Source of the DNA: JACDDK01 sp038198445
GTDB lineage: Bacteria; Actinomycetota; Rubrobacteria; Rubrobacterales; Rubrobacteraceae
Assembly (NCBI GenBank): GCA_038198445.1
Contig: JBBPZZ010000003.1
Span: 1 to 28,263 of the forward strand
Direction of reading: 5' to 3'
Length of the DNA: 28,263 bases
Below the pieces are notes generated by a model. It searched no databases. It was not told where the DNA came from and worked only from the letters and a program-made list of their open reading frames with translations. Below are positions 8,618 to 15,899 of this stretch, piece by piece; positions within the stretch are counted from its first letter, which is position 1, and each line of letters begins with the position of its first letter. Made by a program: the position numbers and the translations under genes.

Positions 8618-9535
8618 ATGGGAAGGGGTAAGTCCAGCGCCGCAAGCGGGCTCGCCGCCCTCTTTGTCCTGTGTATCGCCAGTTTGGTTCTTTTCACTAT
8701 TTATGTGAAAGAGGGAGATTGCACAGAGCAGGGCAGGTGCGGACCGCTGCACACCGTACAGCTCGGCGCCGCGGAGGTCCTCAGGCCGGCGCGCAGCCTG
8801 GTCGCGGCGGCAGCCAGTCCTTTCACGAAAACACGCGATCGCATAGGCGGCGCGCTTGGCAAGAATGACGAGGAAAAGCTCAAGAAAGAACTGCAGGACA
8901 AGGAAGAGCTCGCGGCCGAGGCCTCCCGTCTACAGTTAGAAAACTCCCGTCTTCAGAAATTGCTGAAAGGACAGAGGTCCGTGTACAAGTACGGGCCGCT
9001 GGCGCGGGTCGTCGCGCCCGTGGGTGACCAATTTACGAGCAGGGTCGTCATAAACGTGGGCATGGATGATGGCGTGAAGCCCGAGCAGCCAGTAGTTGTG
9101 GGTAACAATACGCTCGTCGGGCGCACCACGGGAGACGTAACCAGGCATACTGCTCAGGTCATGCTCATTACAGACCAGATGTTCGCCGCGGGGGTACGGA
9201 TCATACCGCCTGCACGGTTTGATCCCTCCTCGGGCGAGTTGACGCCCTCTGTAACGGACCAGAACGTATCTTACGGCGAGGGATTGTTGAAGACCAGTTG
9301 GGAAGGATATCTGGGGGTCGAGTACGTCGACCTCAGTTCGCGCGCCGAAAAGGGCGACTACGTCGTCACCAGCGGCCGGGCGGGCAGCCGCGAGCTACTC
9401 TTTCCGCCGGGCTTGCTCATAGGGAAGATCGACACGTCCAGCGCTCAGGACATAAACCAGTACAAAAAAATAGTCGTCTCCCCGGCCGCGCGGCCTGATG
9501 ACCTCGAAGAAGTGCGGGTGATCATTGATTGGTAG
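8618..9535 (+). CDS. mreC: Rod-shape-determining protein MreC
   Basis: A 305-residue single-pass membrane protein that links MreB to periplasmic or extracellular wall synthases. It has a membrane helix at about 10-31, a short cysteine-containing segment (GDCTEQGRC), a long charged coiled coil at about 85-118 (rich in KEELQDKEEL-type heptads), then the paired beta domain with GMDDGVKPEQPVV, LVGRTTGD and the C-terminal GDYVVTSGRAG and LIGKI. All match the MreC layout. It follows mreB at a six-base gap and precedes mreD. Nothing is odd apart from the two Cys near the outer face of the membrane. Confidence 0.94.
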   Translation: MGRGKSSAASGLAALFVLCIASLVLFTIYVKEGDCTEQGRCGPLHTVQLGAAEVLRPARSLVAAAASPFTKTRDRIGGALGKNDEEKLKKELQDKEELAAEASRLQLENSRLQKLLKGQRSVYKYGPLARVVAPVGDQFTSRVVINVGMDDGVKPEQPVVVGNNTLVGRTTGDVTRHTAQVMLITDQMFAAGVRIIPPARFDPSSGELTPSVTDQNVSYGEGLLKTSWEGYLGVEYVDLSSRAEKGDYVVTSGRAGSRELLFPPGLLIGKIDTSSAQDINQYKKIVVSPAARPDDLEEVRVIIDW

Positions 9536-9561
9536 CTTCAAGGTAGGACGACGGTAACCCG

Positions 9562-10065
9562 TTGGTTCAGAACTCAATCGTACGCGCCGCGGTAGTCGTG
9601 GCCCTGTCCGCCGTTCTGGACGCGGTTCTCTCACCTTATCTGGCGCTGGGATGGATCTCGCCGAAGTTCACTATTCTCGCCGTGGTGCTAACGGCTTCGG
9701 GGATGGGGAACCTGCAGGCCGTGTTGCTCGGTTTCTTCGGCGGTATACTGATCGACGCTCTCGGATTCGGGATATTCGGGGTTGGCGCTCTGGGCGGCCT
9801 GGTGGCCGGGACGCTCGCCATACGCGCCGGTGGCCTGCGGCGCAAAGACACCGAGAGGATGGTATTGACGCAGGTGTGCGCGGTCTCGGTCGCGGTGTAT
9901 GATTTGATCCGGCTCGCGGGGGAGAATCTGGCTGGCCTGGAAGGTCCGGGAATCGCGCAGTACCTTGTGGCGGGCGTGATACCAGACGCTTTTTTGAATG
10001 CCGTGTTGGCGTATTTGGTGGGCCGTTGGTTGCTGAAGGTAGTCAGAGCGAAGGAAGATAGATGA
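9562..10065 (+). CDS. mreD: Rod-shape-determining protein MreD
   Basis: A 167-residue, strongly hydrophobic protein with about five membrane helices, short loops and a basic C-terminus (VVRAKEDR). The conserved MreD-like segment ISPKFTILAVVLTASGMGNL leads into FFGGILIDAL, where the Asp in the helix is typical of the family. It completes the MreBCD membrane complex and is recognised by position as much as by sequence. The start is a TTG at 9562, 26 bases after mreC, without a clear ribosome site. Its last four bases overlap the rodA ATG, so the two are translationally coupled. Confidence 0.88.
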   Translation: MVQNSIVRAAVVVALSAVLDAVLSPYLALGWISPKFTILAVVLTASGMGNLQAVLLGFFGGILIDALGFGIFGVGALGGLVAGTLAIRAGGLRRKDTERMVLTQVCAVSVAVYDLIRLAGENLAGLEGPGIAQYLVAGVIPDAFLNAVLAYLVGRWLLKVVRAKEDR

Positions 10066-11201
10066 GCATGACTCGCGCGAATGCGAGGAGCGCGAAAGCG
10101 ACGGCGCCGGGTCGCTGGAGATCTCTGGACCCCGTGCTGCTGCTCGTTTCCCTCGCGCTGTCCGCCTTCGGTATCATGGCCGTGTACGTTGCGGGAAACG
10201 ACGCTCAACGGGCCTACGCCGAGAACCAGGCTATAGGTTTTGCTGTCGGGCTCGCGGGCGCTATCATTTTGGCGTTGATAGATTACCGGGTCTGGCAGCG
10301 CTATCTTAAGCCGATCTACGTCCTCATCATAGCCATGCTCCTGGCCGTGATAATAGCCGGGGCCGCCGCTGGAGGCGCCCAGCGCTGGATCAACATAGGC
10401 CCGGTTCAGGTCCAGCCGTCCGAGTTCGCCAAGCTCCTGGTGGTCATCGTACTGGCGGGTTACATCGCTGAGAGGCCCATCCGGGAAAATATTACTTTCC
10501 TGAAGACCCTCGGAATAATATCCATTCCGGCGCTACTCGTTTTCGCGCAGCCCGACCTCGGGACCGCGCTCGTCTTCGGGGCGGTTTTCGTGATGATGAC
10601 CTTTATCGGAGGCGCCAGACTCTTTCAACTCGGGGCGCTCGCGGGCGCGGGCGTGATCGCGGCGGTGCTGGCGGTGAAGTTGAAGATACTGGCCGAGTAT
10701 CAGGTGGCGCGTCTTACGGCGTTCATGGACCCAAGCGGGAGTACGGACGTCGGTTATCAGGTGGCGCAGTCAAAGACGGCGATAGGCTCGGGAGGGCTCA
10801 CCGGGAAGGGATTCGACGCCACGACACTCGCCAACCTCGGGTTCCTGCCCGAAGACCACACGGACTTCATCTTCTCGAACCTCGCCGAGCGGATCGGGTT
10901 CGTGGGGGGCATGGTGCTGCTCCTCTTGTTCTTCATCCTGATCTGGCGGATTCTCCACATCGCTACTATTTCGCGGGACCGTTTCGGGGTGCTGCTTGCC
11001 GTCGGCATCGCGACCATCTTCCTGTTCCATGTCTTTATCAACGTGGGTATGACGATGGGGATTATGCCCGTCACGGGCATCCCGCTGCCTTTTATCAGCT
11101 ACGGGCGAAGTAGTCTGGTGGTCAGCGTGATCTCGCTTGGACTTTTGCAGAGCATCGCCATGCGCTCGCGGGCGGAGTATTCGAAACGCCCGAACGTCTA
11201 G
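10062..11201 (+). CDS. rodA: SEDS peptidoglycan glycosyltransferase RodA
   Basis: A 379-residue multi-pass membrane protein (about ten helices) of the SEDS family, which polymerises glycan strands from lipid II during side-wall growth. Signatures are WINIGPVQVQPSEFAKL, GYQVAQSKTAIGSGG, LPEDHTDFIFS with the catalytic-region Asp, and the C-terminal GIPLPFISYGRSS. The N-terminal 20 residues are basic and cytoplasmic. The ATG overlaps the mreD stop by four bases. In many genomes a class B penicillin-binding protein gene lies between mreD and rodA; here there is none, so RodA's transpeptidase partner must be encoded elsewhere. FtsW is the alternative name, but the mre context favours RodA. Confidence 0.93.
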   Translation: MSMTRANARSAKATAPGRWRSLDPVLLLVSLALSAFGIMAVYVAGNDAQRAYAENQAIGFAVGLAGAIILALIDYRVWQRYLKPIYVLIIAMLLAVIIAGAAAGGAQRWINIGPVQVQPSEFAKLLVVIVLAGYIAERPIRENITFLKTLGIISIPALLVFAQPDLGTALVFGAVFVMMTFIGGARLFQLGALAGAGVIAAVLAVKLKILAEYQVARLTAFMDPSGSTDVGYQVAQSKTAIGSGGLTGKGFDATTLANLGFLPEDHTDFIFSNLAERIGFVGGMVLLLLFFILIWRILHIATISRDRFGVLLAVGIATIFLFHVFINVGMTMGIMPVTGIPLPFISYGRSSLVVSVISLGLLQSIAMRSRAEYSKRPNV

Positions 11202-11215
11202 GAAAGCGCCAATAC

Positions 11216-11244
11216 TGGTCGATGCCCGTAACGCCGGTTATACT
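11216..11244 (+). promoter_or_regulatory. Candidate promoter for rplU-rpmA-obgE
   Basis: In the 106-base gap between rodA and rplU, TATACT (11239-11244) matches the sigma-70 -10 box well. A weak -35 (TGGTCG, three of six) lies 17 bases upstream. CCAATA (11209-11214) and TATTGG (11244-11249) form inverted arms around the site. The 60-base leader that would follow could carry an L21-type control structure, but none is clear. Inference from motif match only. Confidence 0.45.
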
Positions 11245-11307
11245 ATTGGGCTGTAGAGCATATCCTGCGCGCCTGCCAGGGTCCCGAAGATTTTAGGAGC
11301 GATTGTT

Positions 11308-11595
11308 GTGTTTGCAGTGGTAAAGAGCGGCGGAAAACAGTACCGGGTGCGAAAGGACGAGGAGATCGTCGTCGACCGGGTTAAGGGCGATGTTGGAGAG
11401 ACGGTCGAGCTTCCGGTTAGCTTCCTCACCAACGACGAGGGTTTCGACCTCGAACCGCGCACCGCGAAAGTAGAGATTGTCGAGCACTTGCGGGGTGCGA
11501 AGATACACATTTACAAGTACAAGCCAAAGAAGACGTATCGCAAGAAGACCGGGCATCGCCAGGAGTTGACCCGGATCAAGGTAGTGGAGGTATAG
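11308..11595 (+). CDS. rplU: 50S ribosomal protein L21
   Basis: A 95-residue ribosomal protein that binds 23S rRNA near L20 in the large subunit. The N-terminal FAVVKSGGKQYRV and the C-terminal KKTYRKKTGHRQELTRIKV are diagnostic of bL21; it is slightly shorter than the usual 100-103 residues. The start is GTG, preceded by AGGAG (11295-11299) at eight bases. It opens the conserved rplU-rpmA-obg operon and probably has its own promoter just upstream. Confidence 0.97.
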   Translation: MFAVVKSGGKQYRVRKDEEIVVDRVKGDVGETVELPVSFLTNDEGFDLEPRTAKVEIVEHLRGAKIHIYKYKPKKTYRKKTGHRQELTRIKVVEV

Positions 11596-11598
11596 CGG

Positions 11599-11874
11599 AT
11601 GGCTCATAAGAAGGGCGGCGGATCGTCGCGCAACGGCAGAGACACCGAGGGCAAGCGTCTTGGAGTGAAGGCGTACGGCGGACAGGTGGTCTCCGCCGGC
11701 AGCATCATCGTGCGCCAGCGGGGAACGAAGCTTCATCCGGGTCAGAATGTCGGCAAGGGTTCGGATGACACTCTGTTCGCCAAGGTCAGCGGCCAGGTGG
11801 ACTTCGGCCGTAGCAAGGGCCGTAAGGTCGTGAGTGTCCGGGAAGAGCCCGCTTTCGAGGAGGCCACGGCCTGA
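11599..11874 (+). CDS. rpmA: 50S ribosomal protein L27
   Basis: A 91-residue ribosomal protein of the large-subunit peptidyl transferase region. It begins directly with AHKKGGGSSRNGRD, the mature-type N-terminus, so there is no Firmicutes-style leader peptide needing cleavage. GTKLHPGQNVGKGSDDTLFA is the family core. GGAGG (11586-11590) lies eight bases before the ATG, and the gap to rplU is three bases. The last residues (EEPAFEEATA) form an acidic tail. Confidence 0.97.
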   Translation: MAHKKGGGSSRNGRDTEGKRLGVKAYGGQVVSAGSIIVRQRGTKLHPGQNVGKGSDDTLFAKVSGQVDFGRSKGRKVVSVREEPAFEEATA

Positions 11875-11876
11875 TA

Positions 11877-11902
11877 CCCCATCATGGGGGACGCTAGCCC
11901 CC
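11877..11902 (+). promoter_or_regulatory. Two mutually exclusive hairpins over the obgE start
   Basis: Between the rpmA stop and the obgE TTG a G-run (11886-11890) can pair either with CCCCA just upstream (11877-11881, three-base loop) or with CCCCC just downstream (11898-11902, seven-base loop). The second hairpin ends at the base before the start codon and would bury the only purine-rich sequence available as ribosome site. Pairings are read directly; a control role is inference. There is no T-run, so it is not a classical terminator. Confidence 0.4.
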
Positions 11903-13135
11903 TTGCAGTTCATCGATGAAGCCCGTTTTATCGTTCGCGGCGGTCGCGGCGGGGACGGCAGTGTCTCTTTTAACCGTGAGAAGTACAAGCCTCGCGGCGG
12001 TCCGGATGGAGGCCGCGGCGGCGATGGTGGCTCCGTGATGTTGCGGGCCACGGAAGACCTCTCGACACTTGAAGCCTATGCTTACCGCAACGTTATCAAA
12101 GCTGAACGCGGGGGACATGGCTCGGGCAACAACCGGTCCGGGGAGCACGGGGAGGATGTCACCCTCGAAGTTCCCGTGGGGACTCAGGTCTATGACGAGG
12201 ATGGCCTGATGGCGGATCTCGCCGAAGCCGGGCAGACCTACGTCGTCGCCAGTGGCGGCGAGGGTGGACGAGGCAACGGGTCTTTCGCAACCTCCACCCG
12301 TCAGGCGCCCGCTTTCCGCGAGCGGGGGTTGCCGGGAGACGAGCGAGAGGTAAGGCTGGAGCTAAGGGTCCTCTCGGACGTAGGACTCGTGGGACTGCCG
12401 AACGCCGGAAAGTCCTCGCTCCTGGCGCAACTCAGCGCCGCGCGGCCCAGGGTCGGTGACTATCCGTTTACCACGCTCACGCCGAAGCTCGGGGTGGTGA
12501 ATGAGAAAACGTATCGTTCGCCATTCGTCGTCGCGGATATCCCCGGTCTCATCTCCGGGGCGAGTGAGGGACGGGGGCTTGGGAACCAGTTCTTGCGGCA
12601 TGTCGCGCGGGCGCGGGTACTCGCGCTGATACTGGACGCGAGTGAGGACCCGGAGGGCGCGGAAGGTACTCTGCGGGCGGAGCTTCATGCCGCGAGGCTC
12701 TCGTTCAAGCCGACGGTCGTGGCGCTGAACAAGATAGATCTGCTCGACGGCGAACTGAGAGAGTATCTTAGGGAGACTTTCCCCGGAGCCTGCCAGATCT
12801 CCGCCGCCACCGGCGAAGGTATCGAAGAGTTCAGAGACCTTCTGGAAAACCGTGTCAGGGCGCAGGAAGGCAAGCCTGCTGAGAAAGACAGTGAGCATCG
12901 GGTGTTCCGGCCGACCTGGAAGGGAATGAGGGTCGAGAGTGAAGATGACGGGTACGTAGTCTCTGGCGAAGAGATCGAGAGGCTGGCGCAAAAGACTGAC
13001 TGGGACAATCCGGAGGGAGTCGAGCATTTCCAGCGGGAACTAGAGCGGAAGGGCGTGGTAGCGGCCCTCAGACGCGCCGGAGCGCGGGAAGAAGATGAGA
13101 TCAGGATCGGCGAAGCGGTGTTCGATTTCCGGTGA
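11903..13135 (+). CDS. obgE: GTPase Obg (CgtA)
   Basis: A 410-residue ribosome-associated GTPase acting in large-subunit maturation and stress control. The glycine-rich Obg fold occupies 1-155 (RGGRGGDG, RGGPDGGRGGDGG, GGEGGRGNG). The G domain has G1 GLPNAGKSS (164-172), G3 DIPG (212-215), G4 NKID and the SAATGEG G5 region. The C-terminal OCT domain includes FRPTWKGMRVESEDDGYVVSGEEIERL in two overlapping parts, as in Gram-positive and actinobacterial Obg. I chose the TTG at 11903 because it gives the standard start MQFIDEA; a GTG at 11834 would overlap rpmA and add 23 unlikely residues. It lies in the rplU-rpmA-obg operon. Confidence 0.95.
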   Translation: MQFIDEARFIVRGGRGGDGSVSFNREKYKPRGGPDGGRGGDGGSVMLRATEDLSTLEAYAYRNVIKAERGGHGSGNNRSGEHGEDVTLEVPVGTQVYDEDGLMADLAEAGQTYVVASGGEGGRGNGSFATSTRQAPAFRERGLPGDEREVRLELRVLSDVGLVGLPNAGKSSLLAQLSAARPRVGDYPFTTLTPKLGVVNEKTYRSPFVVADIPGLISGASEGRGLGNQFLRHVARARVLALILDASEDPEGAEGTLRAELHAARLSFKPTVVALNKIDLLDGELREYLRETFPGACQISAATGEGIEEFRDLLENRVRAQEGKPAEKDSEHRVFRPTWKGMRVESEDDGYVVSGEEIERLAQKTDWDNPEGVEHFQRELERKGVVAALRRAGAREEDEIRIGEAVFDFR

Positions 13136-13142
13136 GACTGCA

Positions 13143-13790
13143 TTGAAGACAGGTATCTTCGGAGGCACGTTCGACCCCATCCATCAGGGGCATATGATCA
13201 TTGCCGAGCAGGTTGCTGACGAGCTGGACCTAGAGCGCGTGATCTTCGTTCCGGGCGGCATCCCGCCGCATAAAGAAGCCTCTAGCGTGCGCGCGAGCGC
13301 GGAAGACCGCCTACTTATGGTCGAGGCCGCGGTGAAGGGAAGCGAGCGTTTCTCGGTGGATAGAATCGAGATAGACGCCGGCCGGGCAATGCACAGCGTG
13401 GAGACCGTTCCGATCTTGAAGAAGCGTTCGCCGGACGACGACTGGTACTTCATAACCGGCGCTGACGAGGTCTCGAACTTGCTAACCTGGAGAGAGCCGG
13501 ACCGACTGCTGGAGGAGGTGGTGATGATAGCCGCAACACGGCCCGGATATGATCTTTCGAAGCTGGATCACCTGGAGGCTGGATTGCAGAACTTCGACAG
13601 GATCTTCCCGGTCGAATGCTCGCGGGTGGACATCTCGGCCACGGGTATCCGGCGCAGGATGTTGCAGGGAAAAAGCATCCGGTACCTGGTGCCGGAAGGA
13701 GTGTATAGAGTGATCCAAGAGAAAGGACTGTACAGAGGTGACGGAAGACAAAGAGAGGAAGGACGCTTGAAAGAGAGTGGGACGTTTTGA
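13143..13790 (+). CDS. nadD: Nicotinate-nucleotide adenylyltransferase
   Basis: A 215-residue enzyme that joins nicotinate mononucleotide to AMP from ATP, making deamido-NAD. The nucleotidyltransferase signature GGTFDPIHQGH is at 7-17 with H14 and H17, and the second motif ISATGIR is at 164-170. The TTG start at 13143 gives the expected N-terminus MKTGIFGG, with GGTGAG six bases upstream. The final 17 residues (after KGLYRG) are a charged extension not part of the fold. It follows obgE by seven bases and overlaps the rsfS start by four, the common obg-nadD-rsfS cluster. Confidence 0.95.
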   Translation: MKTGIFGGTFDPIHQGHMIIAEQVADELDLERVIFVPGGIPPHKEASSVRASAEDRLLMVEAAVKGSERFSVDRIEIDAGRAMHSVETVPILKKRSPDDDWYFITGADEVSNLLTWREPDRLLEEVVMIAATRPGYDLSKLDHLEAGLQNFDRIFPVECSRVDISATGIRRRMLQGKSIRYLVPEGVYRVIQEKGLYRGDGRQREEGRLKESGTF

Positions 13791-14188
13791 GCCGCGATGA
13801 GTCCGCCATGCGGCGTGAGACCGCTGAATACTCGGACGGCGAAGCCCTGACCTACGAGATGGCTACGATGGTGGCGCGGGCCGCGAGCGAGATGTTCGCC
13901 AAGGACGTGATTATCGTGGATCTCAGAGATGCTGTCTCCTACACGGACTACTTCGTGATAGCGAGCGCCGAGACAGACCGGCAAACTCGCCGCGTGGCCC
14001 AAGAGGTGATAGAGAAGATGTCCGAGGCGGGACACCGGCCCCGCTCGCGGCGGCTCGACGAGGGAACTGCCTGGATCAGCCTCGACTACATCGACGTCGT
14101 CGTTCATATCTTTACGGACGAAGCCCGCGACTACTATCGCCTTGAGTCGCTGTGGCGCAGCGCGCCGCAGGAACACTGGGAGGAGTAA
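13787..14188 (+). CDS. rsfS: Ribosomal silencing factor RsfS (Iojap family)
   Basis: A 133-residue protein that binds L14 and blocks joining of ribosomal subunits when nutrients are short. The family core is DVIIVDLRDAVSYTDYFVI, the RQTRRVAQEV helix, WISLDYIDVVVHIF and ARDYYRLESLW. The start is a TTG whose last two bases begin the nadD stop (TTGA overlap); ATG 13808 and ATG 13859 are later alternatives that would still include the core. A purine-rich GAGAGTGGGA lies a few bases upstream. It is the last protein gene of the housekeeping block before the tRNA. Confidence 0.93.
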   Translation: MSRDESAMRRETAEYSDGEALTYEMATMVARAASEMFAKDVIIVDLRDAVSYTDYFVIASAETDRQTRRVAQEVIEKMSEAGHRPRSRRLDEGTAWISLDYIDVVVHIFTDEARDYYRLESLWRSAPQEHWEE

Positions 14189-14203
14189 CCGGGAGCCTCC
14201 ACG

Positions 14204-14232
14204 TTGACACTTCCTGGACCGCTAACTATACT
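14204..14232 (+). promoter_or_regulatory. Consensus sigma-70 promoter of tRNA-Ala
   Basis: TTGACA (14204-14209) and TATACT (14227-14232) are separated by exactly 17 bases. Transcription would start near 14239, eight bases before the tRNA 5' end. This is the best promoter match in the window. Before the element inserted, the same transcript could have run into comEA 28 bases beyond the tRNA. Confidence 0.85.
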
Positions 14233-14246
14233 CTGAAAGTCTTTTT

Positions 14247-14319
14247 GGGGCCGTAGCTCAGCCGGGAGAGCGCCGCGCTGGCAGCGCGGAGGTCAGGGGT
14301 TCGATCCCCCTCGGCTCCA
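14247..14319 (+). tRNA. tRNA-Ala, anticodon GGC
   Basis: A 73-nucleotide cloverleaf: acceptor arm GGGGCCG with CGGCTCC, D-arm stem GCTC/GAGC, anticodon stem CCGCG/CGCGG around loop CTGGCAG (anticodon GGC, reads GCC and GCU), and T-arm AGGGG/CCCCT with loop TTCGATC. The G3:U70 pair, the key alanine identity element, is present. A73 is encoded; CCA is not (the gene ends in A then CTC). Its 3' 47 bases are the left copy of the element's repeat, so the gene is still intact after integration. Confidence 0.97.
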
Positions 14320-14321
14320 CT
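14273..14321 (+). repeat. Left attachment site (attL), 49-bp repeat of tRNA 3' end
   Basis: These 49 bases, from the anticodon stem of tRNA-Ala to two bases past its end, are repeated perfectly at 26413-26461. The match breaks at 14272 on the left and 14322 on the right. The strand exchange point lies somewhere inside, probably in the anticodon stem-loop or T-arm as for other tRNA-targeting integrases. Confidence 0.92.
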
Positions 14322-14362
14322 CACGAAAGCGCTTTATCTATCGGCAATACTCGACAATAAAG

Positions 14363-14393
14363 TAGCCCCCGGCGCGAAACACGAGGGCCACTA
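14363..14393 (-). terminator. Weak terminator candidate after the integrase gene
   Basis: Read on the - strand downstream of the integrase stop, an imperfect hairpin (TAG.GCCC pairing with GGGGCTA across a 15-base loop) is followed by the T-rich stretch TACTTTATT. The stem contains a mismatch and a bulge, so this is only a possibility. It partly overlaps the arm-type repeats. Confidence 0.3.
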
Positions 14394-14411
14394 CACCAAT
14401 TACTACACCAA
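14392..14411 (+). repeat. Left arm-type integrase sites (two TACACCAA copies)
   Basis: TACACCAA occurs at 14392-14399 and 14404-14411, a 12-bp period. The same pair, with the same spacing, orientation and following ACGCG, lies near the right end at 26256-26275. Identical short tandem sites near both ends of an integrated element are the normal layout of arm sites bound by the integrase N-terminal domain. Binding itself is inference. Confidence 0.65.
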
Positions 14412-14422
14412 CGCGGCCCAAA

Positions 14423-15556
14423 CTAAGACGAAAACGCCTCCTCCATCGCCGCTACGGCGCTATCCTGCATGTTGGGTAGGACGTGAGAGTACGTGTCCAG
14501 GGTGATAGCTATGCTCGCGTGGCCCAACATCTCGGAGACGATCTTAGGGTTCACGTTCTTAAGAAGTAGGATCGTGGCGGCGGTGTGGCGTAGCTGGTGG
14601 AACGTCTGATGGGGGAGACCGGCGCGAACCAGCAGCGGGGCAAAGGATCGCTTGCGTAGGTTCGTGGGGTTGATCGGCGTTCCCTTCGTCGTGGCGAACA
14701 CGAGGCCGCCCGGCCCGTAGGAGTCGCTCAACACCTCGATCTCCTCCATCTGGCGCGTCAGGTGCTCCCTGAGAGCTGCGGCGGCGTCCCCGGTGAGCTT
14801 GACCGTCCGCCTGCCTTTGACGGTCTTAGTCGGGCCTACGGCGAGCTTGCCGCCGTCCCTCGTGAGCGTGCGCCGTACCATGAGCGTCTTCTCCTCCACG
14901 TCCACATCCTCCCAACGCAGCGCCAGGAGTTCGCCTTGCCGGAGACCGGTATGCAGGGCCAAAATGTAGAGGGCTTCGAGCCGGTCTCCCCGGACGGCCT
15001 CCAGGAACCTACGTGCCTCTTCTCGGGTGAGCGGTGTAACCTCTTCGGTGTGGACCTTCGGAGGGTCCACGTCGTCGGCGGGGTTCTTTGTCATGTATCC
15101 CCACCTAACAGCCTGCTTTAGAGCCTTGTGCAGCGTCTCGTGCATCTTGTGGACCGACGCGGCGCTACAACCGGAATCGAGACGGGCGCGGTAGAAGCTC
15201 GCAACATCCGCCGCACCTAGGGTCTTCAGCTTCTTCCTACCGAGGATCGGCGCTATATGCACCCGGCAAAGGGATTCGTTGCGGTCGTAGGTGCTTTTGC
15301 GGACGGAGCCCCGGACGGAGTCCTCCAACCAACTCGTCAGGAACGCGCCCACGGTCTTTGGGCCGCCGTCGGCGGTGATCCCCTTCGCCGCGTCCGCCAT
15401 AGCGGTAGTGAGCTTGTCCGCCACCTCCTTACGGGTTTTGGCATAGATGGTCTTACGCTTCGAGCCCGTGGCCGTCTCGACCGTGAAGCGGGCCATGTAG
15501 AGCCCGTCGGATTTGCGCCGGGTGATGCTCCCCTCACCGTTGCCGCGCCTAGCCAC
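14423..15556 (-). CDS. int: Tyrosine site-specific recombinase (integrase)
   Basis: A 377-residue phage-type integrase that would cut and join attP with the tRNA-Ala attB. The first 60 residues form an arm-binding-type N-terminal domain beginning MARRGNGEGSITRR, residues 65-160 a SAM-like core-binding domain (helices around WLEDSVRG and the ARLDSGCSAASVHK region), and 175-360 the catalytic domain. Catalytic residues are R206 (TGLRQGE), K244 region, H320/R323 (HQLRH), H346 (LGHAS) and the nucleophile Y356 (DTYSHV); all are present. I start at GTG 15556, which has GAAGG at normal spacing and the typical N-terminus; GTG 15565 is three codons longer but abuts that ribosome site. It is transcribed toward the tRNA, overlapping the XRE gene upstream. 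Confidence 0.95.
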   Translation of the reverse strand: MARRGNGEGSITRRKSDGLYMARFTVETATGSKRKTIYAKTRKEVADKLTTAMADAAKGITADGGPKTVGAFLTSWLEDSVRGSVRKSTYDRNESLCRVHIAPILGRKKLKTLGAADVASFYRARLDSGCSAASVHKMHETLHKALKQAVRWGYMTKNPADDVDPPKVHTEEVTPLTREEARRFLEAVRGDRLEALYILALHTGLRQGELLALRWEDVDVEEKTLMVRRTLTRDGGKLAVGPTKTVKGRRTVKLTGDAAAALREHLTRQMEEIEVLSDSYGPGGLVFATTKGTPINPTNLRKRSFAPLLVRAGLPHQTFHQLRHTAATILLLKNVNPKIVSEMLGHASIAITLDTYSHVLPNMQDSAVAAMEEAFSS

Positions 15557-15746
15557 CGTCGCCACCCTTCACGAGTTCGGAAGGCTCCACGCCAAGCGCC
15601 GCCGCTATCTTGCGGATCGTTCGGGGCTGCGCTCCCGTCTTGCCCGTCTCAAGCCTCCATATCGTGTTGTAGGAGACGCCCGACGCCTCCTCAAGCTCCC
15701 TCATCGAGAGCACGCGCTCCCGCCTTAGTTCCCGTAACCGGCTCAT
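15549..15746 (-). CDS. XRE-family HTH repressor
   Basis: A 65-residue single-domain regulator of the lambda Cro/CI fold: MSRLRELRRERVLSMRELEEASGVS in two helices, recognition helix YNTIWRLETG at about 27-36, and IRKIAAALGVEPSELV closing the domain. GGAGGT lies four bases before the ATG. It overlaps the integrase start by eight bases, so repressor and integrase are one leftward operon. Its position beside divergent overlapping promoters with TGTAGA repeats suggests that it controls its own operon and the rightward SWIM-gene operon, like a lysogeny switch. No dimerisation or cleavage domain is present, so it is not a RecA-responsive CI-type repressor. Confidence 0.88.
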   Translation of the reverse strand: MSRLRELRRERVLSMRELEEASGVSYNTIWRLETGKTGAQPRTIRKIAAALGVEPSELVKGGDGG

Positions 15747-15774
15747 GTTGACCTCCATCGTCGTAGCGTACATT

Positions 15775-15802
15775 TGTAGAAAGTATAGCGCAAATATGTA
15801 GA
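15775..15802. promoter_or_regulatory. Operator candidate: two TGTAGA half-sites
   Basis: TGTAGA occurs at 15775-15780 and 15797-15802, 22 bp apart, or about two DNA turns, so both face the same side. The extended form is AT(T/A)TGTAGA(A/C)A. The copies flank the leftward -10 and overlap the rightward -35, which fits binding by the adjacent XRE protein. Binding is inference. Confidence 0.5.
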
Positions 15803-15809
15803 CAAACAA
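15782..15809 (-). promoter_or_regulatory. Leftward promoter of XRE-integrase operon
   Basis: On the - strand, TTGTTT (15809-15804) and TATACT (15787-15782) are 16 bases apart. Transcription would start about 30 bases before the XRE ATG. It overlaps the rightward promoter, so the two would compete for polymerase. Confidence 0.6.
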
Positions 15810-15827
15810 TAGGTGAAATGGTAATAT
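15799..15827 (+). promoter_or_regulatory. Rightward promoter of the element
   Basis: TAGACA (five of six to TTGACA) at 15799-15804 and TAATAT at 15822-15827 have an ideal 17-base spacer. The predicted start near 15834 leaves a leader of about 65 bases before the SWIM gene. The -35 overlaps one TGTAGA half-site. Confidence 0.6.
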
Positions 15828-15899
15828 AAGGGAGTCAAAGCAAACGGCCCCGGCGGTGTTGGTAGCACCCCGGAGCCCGGCCCAAAGGGAGTAGACCCA

